A DNA stretch of 64,000 bases from Combretum micranthum (taxonomy: Eukaryota; Streptophyta; Magnoliopsida; Myrtales; Combretaceae), in assembly GCA_024138025.1 (NCBI GenBank), contig JAMXBD010001251.1, positions 248,001 to 312,000 of the forward strand, in the 5' to 3' direction. Within the stretch, counting starts at the first letter, position 1, and each line of letters begins with the position of its first letter. Made by a program: the position numbers and the translations under genes. Of the stretch, positions 11,588 through 24,446 are shown in pieces. The notes beneath the pieces were generated by a model. The model searched no databases and was not told the origin of the DNA. It was given only the letters and a program-made list of their open reading frames with translations.

Positions 11588-12475
11588 ATGAATAATCAAA
11601 GTAGGGATTTGGCTTCGCAATTAGGAGTTCTTGATCCTCTTTATATGTTGAGATCAAATATGCCTAAAATGATTCTTGGTAATATCAAATTTAATGGATC
11701 TAATTTCTTATCTTAGAGTCACTCGGTTAGAATGGCTTTAAAGCGAAGATGAAATTAGAGTTCATTGATGGAAATGTACCAAAACTCGATGAAGGGACTA
11801 ATGAGTTAGTTCGATGGACTATATGTGATTTCATGGTGAGATGTTAGATTCTTAACTCCATAGAAAATGAATTCTCTCAAACTTTCTTGTATGTTGAATC
11901 TGCTCATCAATTGTGGAAAGTAATATGTGAACAATTTAGTCAAACTAAACCAATGATTTTCCAAATTAAGCATGAGATTACTAATCTACGGCAAGGAAAT
12001 ATGTTTGTTTCTGCATATTATAATAAATTGAAGGCTCTATAGGACGAATTACAATCTTTAAATCCACATCCAATGTGTGATTACGAAAGGCTCACTTATT
12101 GTACTTGTGCTTTTAAGGACATATTACAATATTATGAAACTTAAGATAAGCTAATGCAATTTCTAATGGGGCTTTTAGAAGCTTTTGAAACAATTCGGAA
12201 TCAAATTTTATCTTTCGATGCCATGCCTAATGTCAACAGGGTGTTTTATTTAGTAGTGCACATGGAGAAATAGAGGCAAATTACCTGTGGACTTGCATCG
12301 AATTTTGATTTAGTAGCTTATAACGTTGTTCGTTCTAGTAGAATAGCAAGTACTATTGCCAAAGAATCTAGAAAGGCCAAGTTACATTGTAGACATTGTA
12401 ATAATGATGGACATACCATGGAGTCTTGTTTTGAGCATATAGGTTATCCCGAGTGGTACAAAGGAAAGTGAAATC
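11588..12475 (+). pseudogene. Copia gag remnant with zinc knuckle
   Basis: An ATG at 11588 opens a frame typical of plant Copia Gag (N-terminal 'NFLS' region, then the Gag core around 11800-12260), broken by several in-frame stops and frame changes. A CCHC zinc knuckle, C-X2-C-X4-H-X4-C (CRHCNNDGHTMESC), lies at 12388-12429. In intact relatives Gag forms the cytoplasmic virus-like particle and packages element RNA. This copy cannot encode a complete Gag. Confidence 0.75.
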
Positions 12476-12799
12476 GAAAGGGAGCAATAAGCATACAACT
12501 TATTCTACTGTCAATAATGTGATGGCTTATTTGGCACCTTTTGATCATGGTGAATGTAATTTGGGTGCTGATCAGGCTTCAGGCATAACTACAATCGATA
12601 AACATAGTGATGTAACAAGTAGTCCACAAGCATCTAGAATATGGATCCTTGTATGTTGCAAGCAGTTTGTAATGAAGTATACAAGATGATGAAAGCTTCG
12701 ACTGCTACAGAGCTAGCGAAAAGTGCAAGTGCTATGAATTTTGTTTCCTCATCTCATTTTTTAGGTAAAACTTCAACTCATTCTTGTTTGAGTGTTGTG

Positions 12800-12922
12800 A
12801 ATGATTTCAAAACTACTTGGATTGTTGATACAGGAGCTATGGACCACATGACTCCTTTTGAGTCCATTTTACAAAACAAATACCAATTAAAAACACTTAT
12901 CATCATATATACACTTACCTAA
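12800..12922 (+). pseudogene. Copia aspartic protease remnant
   Basis: A frame containing WIVDTGAMDHMTPF, the D-T-G active-site motif of the retroelement protease, lies in the right place between the zinc knuckle and integrase. The frame closes at 12922. The domain is only partly preserved; intact proteases cleave the Gag-Pol polyprotein. Confidence 0.75.
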
Positions 12923-13209
12923 CATTCTTTATGCTGGAAATGTTCCTATCAGCTCACATGTTATCCTTAAAGATGTTCTTCTTGTTCCTGATTTTCAACA
13001 TAACTTACTATCAATAAATAAGCTTTTGACACACAACGTTGTCCATTCATGTTAATAATACCTCTTGTTTTTTCCAAGACTAGAAATTTGAGCACATATT
13101 AGCTAGAGCTAGTTTGGTAAGCGAGTTATATGTCTTACATGCTAATGAAGCTTCTACTATTTCTTCTTAGAAAAAATATCAGCACTGTTCTATAGTTCTT
13201 ATAGCTCCT

Positions 13210-14540
13210 ATGTCTAAATGTAATGAAGTCATTGATTTGGATTTGTTTCATGCAAAACTTGGACATACTTCTATATCCAAGTTATCTCATATTGGTTGTT
13301 ATAAACACTATCCAACGAAACACTTTCTTTGTAATACTTGTCAATTGGCAAAAATTACACAGATTCCCTTTCCATTAAGTGAGAATGTCTCATCTTTTGC
13401 TTTTGAATTGTTACATGTGGATGTTTGGGAACCTTATCATATGTCATCTCTTTGTGGTGTAAGGTATTTTTTTATTATATTGGATGATTTCTCTTGCTAT
13501 ACTTGGACTATTCTTCTTAGTTCCAAGGCTCAAGTAGCATCTCATTTAAGTCATTTCTTTGCCTATACACAAAATCATTTTCATACACTTTTAAAGTTCA
13601 TTAGATCTGACAATGGGAATGAATTCTTATCTCATGAATGTCAAACTCTTTTTCTTCGACTTGGAATAGTTCATCAACGAACTATTTCATATACACCACA
13701 ATAAAATGGATGAGTTGAGAGAAAACATAGGCATCTTCTTGACACATCAAGAGCCTGAAGACTTCATGCTAGTTAACCTAAACATTTTTAGGAAGAATGT
13801 ATTTTGATAGCCACTTATTTGGTTAATCGAATGTTTATGTCAAAATTGAATTGGTTGACTCCTTATGAAAAATTGTTTCATAAGCCACCTACTTATGATC
13901 ATCTTCTTGTGATGGCTTGTCTTTGTTACGTCCCTTCAATTGGGAAGCATAAGGATAAATTTGATGCAAGAGGTTTGAAGTGTGTGTTTTTGGGATACTC
14001 TCCAAAGCTTATACACAACCAAGATGTGACTTTCCTTGAAGGAGTTTTTCCTTTCAAACAAGATGATTATATTCTCACTAATCCTTCACCAAACACGTTC
14101 TCAAACACCTACACCTTAAACACTACTCCACCAGAGCATGTTCCTTTATATTTTGATCATGCTTCTAATTTTCCAAACCCAAACACACTACCTACTATAT
14201 CAGATTCTCCTCCTTTTAATGCTACATCATATTTTCCTTCTAACATTAGTCCTACTGTCATATTAGAATCCATAGATTCTATTTTTCCAAAATGGTCTTC
14301 TCAGATTTCTAAGCCACCTTCATGGCTTGATGATTATGTGCACTCTATTCATCAAGTTTTTAGTGACTACTCAGCTTTTGGTATCTTTGATTATGGTCCA
14401 TCCATTTCCTCTTTTCATATACATTATGCTAACCCTTTTTTCACTTCATCTACCTTCATCTCATACCGTAATGACTATGTGGTTGCTTTAGCTAATGTTT
14501 TAACAACCAAGGAGCCTTATTGTTATTCACAAGTTGCTTG
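13210..14540 (+). pseudogene. Copia GAG-pre-integrase and integrase remnant
   Basis: From about 13234 the frame shows the H-X3-H and C-X2-C zinc-binding pairs of the pre-integrase domain (FHAKLGH ... CNTCQLAK). The integrase core follows, with Asp in LLHVDVW and Asp in RSDNGNEF. A TAA stop at 13702-13704 interrupts the frame just before the catalytic Glu region (VERKHRHL), which is still readable in translation. The C-terminal part continues at 13804-14541 (LVNRM..., then the FLGYSP motif). Intact enzymes insert element cDNA into the genome. Confidence 0.8.
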
Positions 14541-14549
14541 AGATAATAA

Positions 14550-15296
14550 ATGGGTAGAAGCTATGAATGATGAGATAGTTGCACTTGAAGAAAACAACAC
14601 TTGTGAATTAACTAGTCTGCCTAAAGGAAAGAAAGCCATAGGTTCAAAATGGGTATACAAAATTAGATATAATGCTGATGGTAGTGTTTAAAGATATAAG
14701 TTAGATTGGTTGCCAAGGGTTATACATAAGTTGAGGGTAAAGATTATCATAACACTTTTTCACCAGTTGTTAATCTTTATATTTTAAGAATTTTAGTTGC
14801 TATTGCAACTATGAATGAATGGCTTCATTATCAAGTTGATATCAATAATTCATTCTTGCATGGATCTTTGGAAGAAGAAATCTATATGTTGCTTCCTCAA
14901 GTGTATACAAAGCTAAATCTAGTCAAGTTTATAGATTGTGAAATTCACTATATGGACTTAAGTAAGCATCTAGACAATGGAACCTTGAAATGCCAATTTT
15001 TTGTTAGATCACAGATTTCATCAGCCAAGAATGATTATTTTCTCTTTGTTCGATCTAGTTCAGATGGTTTTCTTGTTGCTTTGTTATATGTTAATGATCT
15101 TCTCTTAACTGGTACAAACATTGCTGCAATAGTTGATTTGAAAACTCAATTGAATGATATATATACTATTAAAGATTTGGCTGAAGCTCGGTTTTATCTT
15201 GGAACAGCAATCACTAGAACCTCTATTGATATTCATTTGAGTCAAAAAAAGTTCATTATAGAAACTTTATTTAACGTTGAAATGTCTGGTGCTTGA
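14550..15296 (+). pseudogene. Copia reverse transcriptase remnant with YVND in place of YVDD
   Basis: Readable motifs are GSKWVYKIRYNADGS near 14640, the YQVDINNSFLHG motif near 14828-14865, and the active-site box at 15087-15098. That box reads YVND, whereas Copia enzymes have YVDD, so one catalytic aspartate has been lost by a single base change. Stops and frame shifts also occur (for example TAA after the GSV motif near 14690). This copy could not copy RNA. Confidence 0.8.
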
Positions 15297-15431
15297 CCAT
15301 CTTAGACTCCTTTTCCTTTTAATTTAAAACATGATAATCACACTAGCGAGCAACTATCCAATCCAAGCTTTTACAAATGTGTTGTTGGGGTCTCTATACC
15401 TCACTTTGATGCATCTAACATTAGCTTTGCG

Positions 15432-16010
15432 GTGCATCGTTTGAGTCAATTTTTAGCCAATCTACGTGTTCCTCATCTTCAAGCCTTATTTCATGTTTTA
15501 CAATATCTCAAGGGAAGCATATCCATGGAATTTTTTCATCTAGCAAATTTTACTCCTATTCTATCTTGCTACTCTGATTTCGATTGGGGTTCATGTCCCT
15601 TTGATAGAAAGTATGTTAATGGTTATTGTGTATTCTGTGGCTCTGCTTTGATTTCTTGGAAGGCAAGAGAAACAAAAGTCTGTGGCTACTTCCTCTGCTG
15701 AGGCAGAGTATTGAAGCTTAACCTCTCTTGTTAAAGAGCTTTTGTGGGTTTCTTATATTTACATACTTGGGTATTTAGTTTCCACATTTGTTGAGGCTTT
15801 TTTTTACAAGTCAACTTTATTAATGGATGATGATCCTTGTTTTCACAGTCGCACCAAGCATATTGAGGTCAATCTCCATTTTATTCATGATCATATTTCC
15901 ATAGGCTTTCTGAAGACATATATGTTCCTTCTAAGCAGCAACTTGCAGACCTCCTTACCAAACCTGTTTTTGAATCTCAGCTCTTGTTCTTTTATCACAA
16001 GATGGGTGAG
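15432..16010 (+). pseudogene. Copia RNase H remnant
   Basis: The frame 15432-15701 contains YSDFDWGSCPFDRK and the SW.A motif of Copia RNase H; the SAEAEY motif follows in another frame near 15695-15712. The final 'KHIEV..HF..D' motif is at about 15858-15890. Stops separate these pieces. The domain would remove RNA from the cDNA hybrid in an intact element. Confidence 0.75.
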
Positions 16011-16029
16011 TGGTGGGGTTGGTGGTTGG

Positions 16030-16256
16030 TGTTAAGTTATATGTTGTATAGGTGTTGAGTCGTGTCTTTTATTTTCTGCTTTTATTGTTTTTATATGTTT
16101 TCTCTTTTTAGAAACAAAAGTTAGTTTTTAAGTGTGAGATAGCTAGAGAACTTTACTTCTTTTAGAATACACGATATTTTTCCTTCTATTCTTTTATGGG
16201 TTCTTCCATCGATGATTCATGAAGATTGATTTTTTTTTCATGTGTGAAGATTGACA
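16030..16256 (+). repeat. 3' LTR of the old Copia element
   Basis: Starts TGTTAAGTTATATG and ends GATTGACA, aligned with the 5' LTR. It lacks a short segment near its start and differs at many positions. A G/T-rich rather than clean purine tract precedes it. Confidence 0.85.
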
Positions 16257-18088
16257 GTAGTAAATGAGAAAACAACCATGTTAGCGGTATATAATCGGTT
16301 AGTTATCTAAATTCAATATATTTCTCACTTTTAAGAAGTCTAATCTCGACTTTTCTCCTTCGATGGAAGGAGATTGGGCATCTAGTACGACATTTTGAGG
16401 TAAATTCAAATGTGGGAACTAACTAGGAAATGGATCCATATTCTATGTTCTTTGGCGCAAAAAACCTAGTTATATTGTGGCAACGGATGAGGTCCCACTT
16501 CTAAAAAATGTGGAAGAGTTAGCCTTTAAGGTGTTTGCATAAGTACAAAGCATTATAAGAAATTAATCCATACCATTGTCTCGAACGACCAAATAAGAGA
16601 TTAGTTTAAGCAAATTATGAGATTGAAGAAACATCTGCCTACCTTGCTTGTCCTCAACAACAAAACCAACATATAGCTTCCTTAACTCAAATGCTTATGT
16701 CAGATTCAGAGTAATTCAAAAAAAATTTAATAGGTGTTTTTATAAATATTTTCTTTAGCATATGATGAAGAAATACCTCTTAATAGTTTTAGTTACATAG
16801 CATGGTTGTGAACTTTTTATATAGTGATAATTAAGAGATGTGCACTCATGATGTACACATAAAACAAAAGAAAAAAAGAAAGGTTCTAACAACTTGTAAA
16901 ATAAAAATTAGTCGCAAAAAGTAAAGTATGAAAAAGGTTGGTTTGATTTTCGCAATTGAGAAAATATTAATCCTATTGTTTCTAGATATTTGATAATACT
17001 ATAAGACTATCACTATTAATTTTTTATTATTTGGGCTGACAATACAATTCAAATGGTATTGATAGAATTAAATTTTATATCACTTTGGAAAGTTCGTAAA
17101 AGTGGTTGAAAGAGGAAAAAAAAAAGATATATGAGACTTTATCATAAACAAATTGCAAAATTATTACATCTAGTAAAATTATATCTTTTTAATAGCCTTT
17201 ATAAGTAAAGTCAATCAAAGTAATTATGAAGTAAAATAATATATATATATATATATATATACCTTTATTTCTTTAGAACATATGATTACATCATTGCAAG
17301 CACTTTGTCATAGTCGTCATTCTAATATATAGCTCATGCTATTGATAGTGAAGTAATTATATGCCTATCTTTCATAAAAAGCAAAAATTCAAAATTAATT
17401 TAAATGCATCAATTAAATGCTAACAATGGTGTAGTTCTTAATATATTTTATAGACCAAATATATTGTAAGGCTTAAGTATAATAGAAATAAACTAAAAGA
17501 TATAAAGATAATAAAGAAAAAAAAGGTTGTTTTCATTCTGCCTCAAAATTGCATACATAAATATGGAATGATTTATGTATAGAAGGATGGGAAAAAAAAA
17601 CAAAAGGTATAGATGATTTATAACCACAGCATAGAGATACAAGCACACAAGTAGGTGAGAAGCTATTACACATAGATAGTGTAAAAACTTAAACCCAAAA
17701 CCTTTTCTTTATTCCTTTTTATTCCAACCAATTGTTGCAACCACCTAAGCATGGACACTCATTTCTGCACACCCTTCAATTAGCAAAATGATGAGCCAAT
17801 TAATGTAACTCAATAGTCATCACAATTATCACAACTACAGATTCTATTTTTTTATAATTTAGAATAAAATCAATTGAGGTTTTTTACGAATGAAAAAGAG
17901 ATCTATTTTGATAAGGTTATCGAATTGTATATTGGGGAGGTAGTCACTTTTCCAACTAAAGAAAAGCCTTGAGAAGTTGAAAAATAAAATTGTTCATATA
18001 AAAACAAAGAATGATGATATATAAGAAAGAGATAGAAATTCAAGAACATGATTCTTTTTTATTAACTAGGGAAAATATCACCTAAAAG
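16257..18088. other. Intergenic; no gene seen
   Basis: AT-rich with a TA microsatellite at about 17239-17261. No recognisable coding sequence. Confidence 0.55.
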
Positions 18089-19194
18089 TAGAGATGCAAC
18101 TTGGGAGAGTTTGGGACGGGTCATATAAGACCCAAACCTGACCTGGTTCTCTATAGGGTCGCCCTAAACTCGATCGCTACTCTATAAGATTTTTTATGCA
18201 ATATCCAAACTTGCCCATATGGGATCATAGTCCTGACCCACTTCGCTCCACCAACCCGATTGCGTTTTTACTCTTCTTTTTTTTACCTTTTTCATTCTTA
18301 TTATATAAAGGTTCTTACAAAGTGGAAAAATAAGATAATGTAATATTAACTCTACATTATATATTCTATATCAATACCTTTGAAAAAGTATAATAACAAG
18401 GCAATATAATATCAAAAGTTGTTGTATATGTATGATGCATATTTCTTCTTTTGTGAACTTTTATTTTTATATATACTTTTTTTATTTAATTTTGGTATGA
18501 GATAAGATGCAATTCTTTTACATTCATATTCCTATATCGCAATATTTTATTAAGTGTAATGCAACTATAAACACCATTCTAAATAAGAAAAATTTTATTC
18601 CAAAATTTATAGTACAAAATTTATAAAGCTAGCCTCTTATCTTTTCGAGTTACTAGTAGTATTTCATTTTAATTTTTCTAGTTGAAAAAATGAATATTAA
18701 TGTCAAAATATCAAAAACAATAGAAAATATGTGCTTAACAATATTTTTAGTTAATAAAATTTACACTTTATATTATATTAAATAATAAATTATGTCAATT
18801 AAAAAAATAATGAAATTATTCTTTTGACATATTATCTAATATTTAATTGTCAGTGCCAATAATAAGTTAGTAATAATAATATTACTTACCCATCTACAAT
18901 TATATATAAGTTTTTAAAAAAAATTCACTTACCTATAGCAACTTGGCAATGTGCGAGTTATGACAAACCTTAATGTTTGTTATGATTTTTTTTAATTATA
19001 AAATTTAAAATTGCATTTTTTATAATAAATTTAGCAGGTTGGGTCGACCCTATAGTTACAACTATGATCTAAACCCGACCTGCGACCCTATAGGTTCACG
19101 AAATTTTTTACCAAAGTCATTCCATAACCCTATAGAGTTTTTAGCAGGTCAAACTGGTCAAGTACCTTATGATGACCCACCCAATTGCATCCTA
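18089..19194. mobile_element. hAT-like non-autonomous element (1106 bp)
   Basis: The ends are inverted: TAGAGATGCAACTTGGG at the left, and the right end reads TAGGATGCAATTGGGT in reverse complement. Flanks are cctaaaag (18081-18088) and cttaaaag (19195-19202), 7 of 8 identical. Both arms carry 'ccctatagg/gaccc' words within about 150 bp of the ends; the middle is AT-rich and non-coding. The element shares end and arm motifs with 54301-54879. Confidence 0.8.
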
Positions 19195-19221
19195 CTTAAA
19201 AGTAGGAAAGCTACTCCTCTA

Positions 19222-19643
19222 CACTTTGTTTTGCATGATGGAATAATTTAAGAATGACAGATTTAGGAAGGAAAGAAAATACAAAAGAGGTATTATTGAG
19301 TAATTTAAATCCTTCTATGCATTTGGATAATGAAAGGAAATAAAATGGATGGAATATTAATCATTATAAAAGACGAAATAAGTTGTAATGATAAATTACT
19401 TGTACGCCGTTAAAAAATAAACAAAAAAATTAAAAAAAGGGTATAAAAGTAATTTCAAAAGGTTTTCCCCTTTCCCTCCTAATTCTCTCCATTTTGGAGG
19501 AGACAAAAAATAGTGAAACTCGTAGAAAACATTATATCCATTCTCTTTCCCTTTCAAAGCAAATAAGGAAATAAAATTTAATCCATCTCATTTTCTTCCC
19601 TCCATAATCATTTCTTCCTTATTCCCCTAAACCAAACACAGTG
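19222..19643. repeat. MITE-like element, inverted relative of 24447-24884
   Basis: Left end cactttgttttgcatgatgg and right end ...ccaaacacagtg are complementary in most positions, with purine-rich left and pyrimidine-rich right arms. Its middle, read on the minus strand, matches 24447-24884 (for example 'aagtaatttatcatt' and 'attatccaaa'). No convincing target-site duplication, so the superfamily is unknown. Confidence 0.55.
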
Positions 19644-19651
19644 TTTATTAT

Positions 19652-19687
<36 letters not shown>
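19652..19687. repeat. (TAC)12 microsatellite
   Basis: Twelve uninterrupted TAC units, immediately right of the MITE-like element. Confidence 0.9.
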
Positions 19688-21479
19688 GATAGTTGATTAT
19701 AAAAAAAACGGGGGTATGCTTTAGAAAGAAGAATGAGAAATTACTAGCAATTTTTTACCTAACATTAAAAGAAAATGATAGGTGATTTTTCCCATAACTA
19801 TTGAGTTGTCTAGCATTTGATTTGAATTCAAAACTCGGACAATTATTTAAATACCATATTAAAAATAAATGAAGTTATAAGAAAGAGTTCAAATTATTTT
19901 TTCAATTATATCAAGTCAAAACTTCATTAAACCAGATTAAAAAAAATAAATAAATAACATAGGTGATTTTATTATATTTTGATCTATTATATATATTATG
20001 ACTTCAACACATTGAACTCCAAAAAAAAAAAAAAGGTGATTTTAGTTATATTTACACTCTATCTCTCTCTCCTAATGTTGTTATATAATTTATATCTATT
20101 ATAACTATAATACTAAGAGAATACTTCTTTTCATTTAACACAAAAATAAATTATATGGTTTTTATTTTTAATACAATTAAAAAAAATTCTTAATATTCTT
20201 TAATGAGTTCTTTTGCCTTGAATAATTATCGCATATCATTTTTTTTTATTGTTAACTGAAATTTGCAAATAATTTCTCACTTTTGTTATGGCATTTGTAG
20301 ATATGTTTGGAATCGTGTTTCTCATTCTAGCTAGCTTTTTTCAACAGGTATACACACTTTTTAAAAGTTTTTCTTTTTATAAAAAATTGTTTATAAAAAA
20401 ATAGATACAAATAAAAAAAATTGATAGTTCTCATAAAAAGATTAAATAGATCAAATATAGATGCAAATTAGATATATTTACACATATCATTTTAATACGA
20501 ATATAGATACAGATAAAAAACAGACCATCTATATAGACAATATTTGTTGGAATGTTGAGCATATCAGTAGGTTTAGACTATTGGATTTTTGAGCATATCA
20601 GAAGGGGTAATCTGCTTGTTTTTATTTTTCTTTTATTTATTTATTTAATTATTTTGCCATGCATGACTGGAAAAGAGAAAAATGCAGTGAAGGGCATGTA
20701 TTTAAGCACTTTGTGTAAAATAGGTCTAGAATTTATATATTGATTTCCTCCATGTTAAGGCCTTCGTTAATCTGCCACTTGGAGAATCTAGCATGATACT
20801 TTTGTGTTAAAGTAGCTTATGTGGTAGTCGTACTCAACCTGTCATTTAGTATGTCATCTCTCTGTATTTTCCTTCTAAATTTTTAGAATAAAGCTACGCT
20901 CTTTTTATTTAAAAAGTCTTCTACCTACTATCTCCTTTTTATTATACTATTCAAAAACAAAACCCTCAGCTTTCCACTTTTCCTTGTTCAAAATTAAACC
21001 CTCAAAACAAAACGTGAATCTAAAGCCGGGACTATCAAAAACCTAAGGTAGTATTTCGTTATAAGAGCTAGATAAGATAAGAGAAATTAGATAGTATAAT
21101 ATAGGAAATACTGAATAGTATAATGTATTTTTGTCATTTGATATATATGGTACTTGATAAGAATTTTTACATTGTTCATTGTTTGGTATACATAACTATA
21201 TCATAATTAATGAATTTGTGTTGTTAGTAAAAGGAAAGTTTGCCCCATCCTCAACATGTACTATTTTTTCTTTAAATTTGTCCAATGCTCTTAAGGCTTG
21301 TTGTGTAGTATCAAAGTCCATGACAACAACAAAATGAGGAATTAATATTTTTATTCAATTTAATCTCTTGAATTTATATAAATCAAACACCCTCTAAATC
21401 AATAGTGAAATCATGAATGGTAGAACCCTTACCCTCAAAATTTATGACATAGCTAGACGTTATCACGAGTATTTTTAGG
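19688..21479. other. Intergenic; no gene seen
   Basis: AT-rich; short frames only (for example 20552-20743), with no recognisable product. Confidence 0.55.
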
Positions 21480-22393
21480 TAGGGATGGGCGCGGCTCAAT
21501 TTGGTTCAGATTTTTCTAAAACCAAACCAAACCTTAATTTATGGTTTGGTTTTTTTTTCCATCCCAAACCAAACCATTAAGTAAGGGTTTGGTTTGAATT
21601 AGAAATTTTTTAAACCATTAAATAATGGTTTGGTTTGGTTTGGATTATGGATTAAATCAAAATTCTAACTAAATTTTTTTTTTTGTTCTAGTTTCTTTTT
21701 ACATTTACGTAGATACTTAAATATTTATATCATTTTACAAGTTTATATTATAAACAAAAAAAAATACTTTATGAATTCATCATACTTTTAATATATAATT
21801 TTCTATAAAATCAATTATCTACTAATAAAACACATTCACTGACCAATACATAGTAAGTCATAATTTATAGTTTTTAATAGAACTATCAAGTCAATTATCT
21901 ACTAATAAATTTAGTTAAAATAAAAAACCATCTATTAGCAAAATTTATCAATAAATAAAACGATCCACTGACAAAATATATTAAACATTTAATACATAAT
22001 AAGAGTTTATAATTGAGTAAATAAATTTCATACTTTATAAAGTTAAAAGTTATTAAAAAAATAATAGTTCATCATCAACAAAAAAGATACATATTATGAG
22101 TCTTTAAAAAAATTAAAAATGAACAAGTTCATTTTAATCAATATTCACCAAATAATAAATATTAAATGAAATCATATAAACATATAGTAAAATATTATTA
22201 TATTTTTCTAAAACGGTTTGTTTCGGTTTTATGAATTAGTTTGGTTTACCTTCCAAACCAAACCATAAATTTACGGATTGGTTCAGATTGGAAAATTTTT
22301 AAACCAAACCATTAAAAAAAAAAACCATATTTTCGGTTTGGATTAGTTCGGTTACGGATTGGTTCGGTTTGGTTGGTTTTTTTGCCCTCCCTA
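21480..22393. mobile_element. hAT-like non-autonomous element (914 bp) rich in GGTTTGGTT words
   Basis: Starts TAGGGATGGGC and ends GCCCTCCCTA, which are inverted. The arms are packed with 'aaaccaaacc' and its complement. Flanks tttttagg (21472-21479) and tcttcaag (22394-22401) match 5 of 8, a decayed 8-bp duplication at best. Non-coding AT-rich centre. A half copy lies at 2162-2676. Confidence 0.65.
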
Positions 22394-23624
22394 TCTTCAA
22401 GTCTAAAACCAAACATGAGCTGTGGACCCATGGGAGCAAGTTCGATTCTTAATTCCCATAATTAGATTCTAGTTCATCTAGAATTGAGAATCGTGAAATT
22501 TAAAAATAATTATATAAATTTACTTAATTTAAATAAGAAAAAATTGCAAAAACAAACTTTAAACTTAAAATAACATTGGACGTAATAATAATTGCTTATA
22601 GCCTATTAGTTAAAAGAAATTTTACAATTGTACATTTATTTATATGCAATCACTTTTTCGTTTGGAGTTTTAGTTGTCATGTTAGCAGTGTGGAACTATA
22701 AGGTATTTAAGATACAGAGAACTCCCACAAACATAAAATCAAGTTCCACAGATAGAAATTTTACCAACTCAACAACATGTTATTTCAAGCACAATTATTA
22801 TTTGTATTGTTATATAATAACACAAGTAATTATCATAAATAGAAAATAAATTTTTACTATTTATGTGAAAGTTGTTTAAATATTTGTTTTTCAATAACAA
22901 TTTTCAATAATTTACTTTCTTCTTTTTTCTCCTTTTTTTTTTTTTTAATTTTTGAGGTATGAAACCACGAGAACGGATGGTCCCCAAGCCATCAGATCAG
23001 GTGGTTTTAAGGGATAGAATTAGCTTGACTCACCCTAGGTCGATTTGTAGTTTGGAATCCGCTAGCGATGATGTTTAAACATACCATAAGTGTTACTTAT
23101 ACACTGAATCCAGATCCCTTGTACAGGACAACTAAAATCTACAAAACATTAGGTTAATCTCATTTCACGGTGACATCTACCAACGTCTAACATCATTACA
23201 ACTCCTCATTGTCCTCCAAAGCTTTTGCACAATAAATGGATATCCATCTTAGCAAGCATATGGATGCAATGTGCTGCAATAATGCATCCTATACCTTTGG
23301 CATCAATCTTACACCCTATCCACAATTGACACCATCTCTGCCTTTAAAGACATTGAGACCACTTTATTCAGCCCTTACGAAACAACATCATGTAGCATCG
23401 CTGGTTTTGGGAGCTAGACCTTAGGTGATCCACCTTGTTGGGGCGGTTCAAATAATTGTTGGGTATTTTGTGAGGAGAGCATAGCCCTTAGCATAGTGGA
23501 AAACACTCCTCCGATAGTTATGTGCTTGCATTGTGATGATGGAGTTATGAATATGGATGCTTGTAGTGGAATATTGTTGAAATTGAGAAGATTTGTTTTG
23601 CTATCTTTTTCTTTCATAATTTTA
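22394..23624. other. Intergenic; no gene seen
   Basis: A less AT-rich block at about 22960-23460 contains short overlapping frames on both strands without recognisable products. It may be a decayed repeat. Confidence 0.45.
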
Positions 23625-23632
23625 CTTCATAT

Positions 23633-24203
23633 TAGAGTTGGATATACGGGTCGTGCCCTACGAGTACCTGCATTAAAAAAAGGGTTGTGCTCAATTTTTT
23701 TGACCCGTTTAAAAGCGGACCAAATTGGTCCGAGCCATTTGGCCTGTGAGCCAAAGCATTAAAAGAATAAGAAGAGGAAAAATTAAAGAATAGTAATAAT
23801 ATAATAACATGTTAATGATTGTTTGTGATATGTTATGGAAAAAGATAGATTGATACACGTAACATAAGCATTATGACTTTTTTTAAAAATATATATTTAT
23901 TGATTCCAATGTAATATTATATCTAATAAATCATTTTAAAAACTTATGTTTACATATGCGTAATCAAATTAGCATAAAAATTGATTGTTAATATATATAA
24001 TACCTTCAAATATAAAGTATTCTAATTTTCACATAAATTAACATAAAAAATAAAAAAAATACATTCAATTTGACCCGCGAGGTGAGCTTGAGCCTAGAAA
24101 TTTTGGCCTATTTAAAAGCGGTCAAATGAGTAACCCCGTTTGACCAACAGGACAAAGTGGACCAGCTCGACCCGGTCCGTTAGGCATATTTGCCTCATCT
24201 CTA
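23633..24203. mobile_element. hAT-like non-autonomous element (571 bp)
   Basis: Left end TAGAGTTGG, right end in reverse complement TAGAGATGAGG. Flanks cttcatat (23625-23632) and cttgatat (24204-24211), 7 of 8 identical. The arms contain 'gacccgtttaaaagcgg' and its partner 'cctatttaaaagcggtc'. The AT-rich centre matches 61972-62546. Confidence 0.8.
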
Positions 24204-24446
24204 CTTGATATTCTTTAGCTTTCTTTTTGGTTTGATATCGTAAATAGATATGAGAAGGAGAGAGAGAAGGGAATAAATTTTAATTTTAGTGTTAAACATT
24301 TGTTTTTTCCTAGCAAAAAAGTTGCAAAGACAGATAGAATATGTATCCATGCTCTTTTTTGCATGAAGTGCACAAATACGGGTCTTTTCACTACAATTTT
24401 TCCCATTGAAAATATATGTGTTAGTGTATGGCAATAGAGATCTTAA

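Larger units (their letters stand above)
11262..16256 (+). mobile_element. Old full-length Copia LTR retrotransposon, coding region degenerate
   Basis: Two related LTRs (11262-11497 and 16030-16256) enclose Gag, protease, integrase, reverse transcriptase and RNase H remnants in the Copia order (integrase before reverse transcriptase). The LTRs differ by many substitutions and small indels, and the frame is interrupted by numerous stops and shifts, so the copy is old. Flanking 5-mers gaaat (left) and gtagt (right) match only 3 of 5, so the target-site duplication is decayed or absent. Confidence 0.9.

Noticed and set aside
20552..20743. Hydrophobic 63-residue frame
   Set aside because: Short, AT-driven hydrophobicity, no motif, no supporting context.
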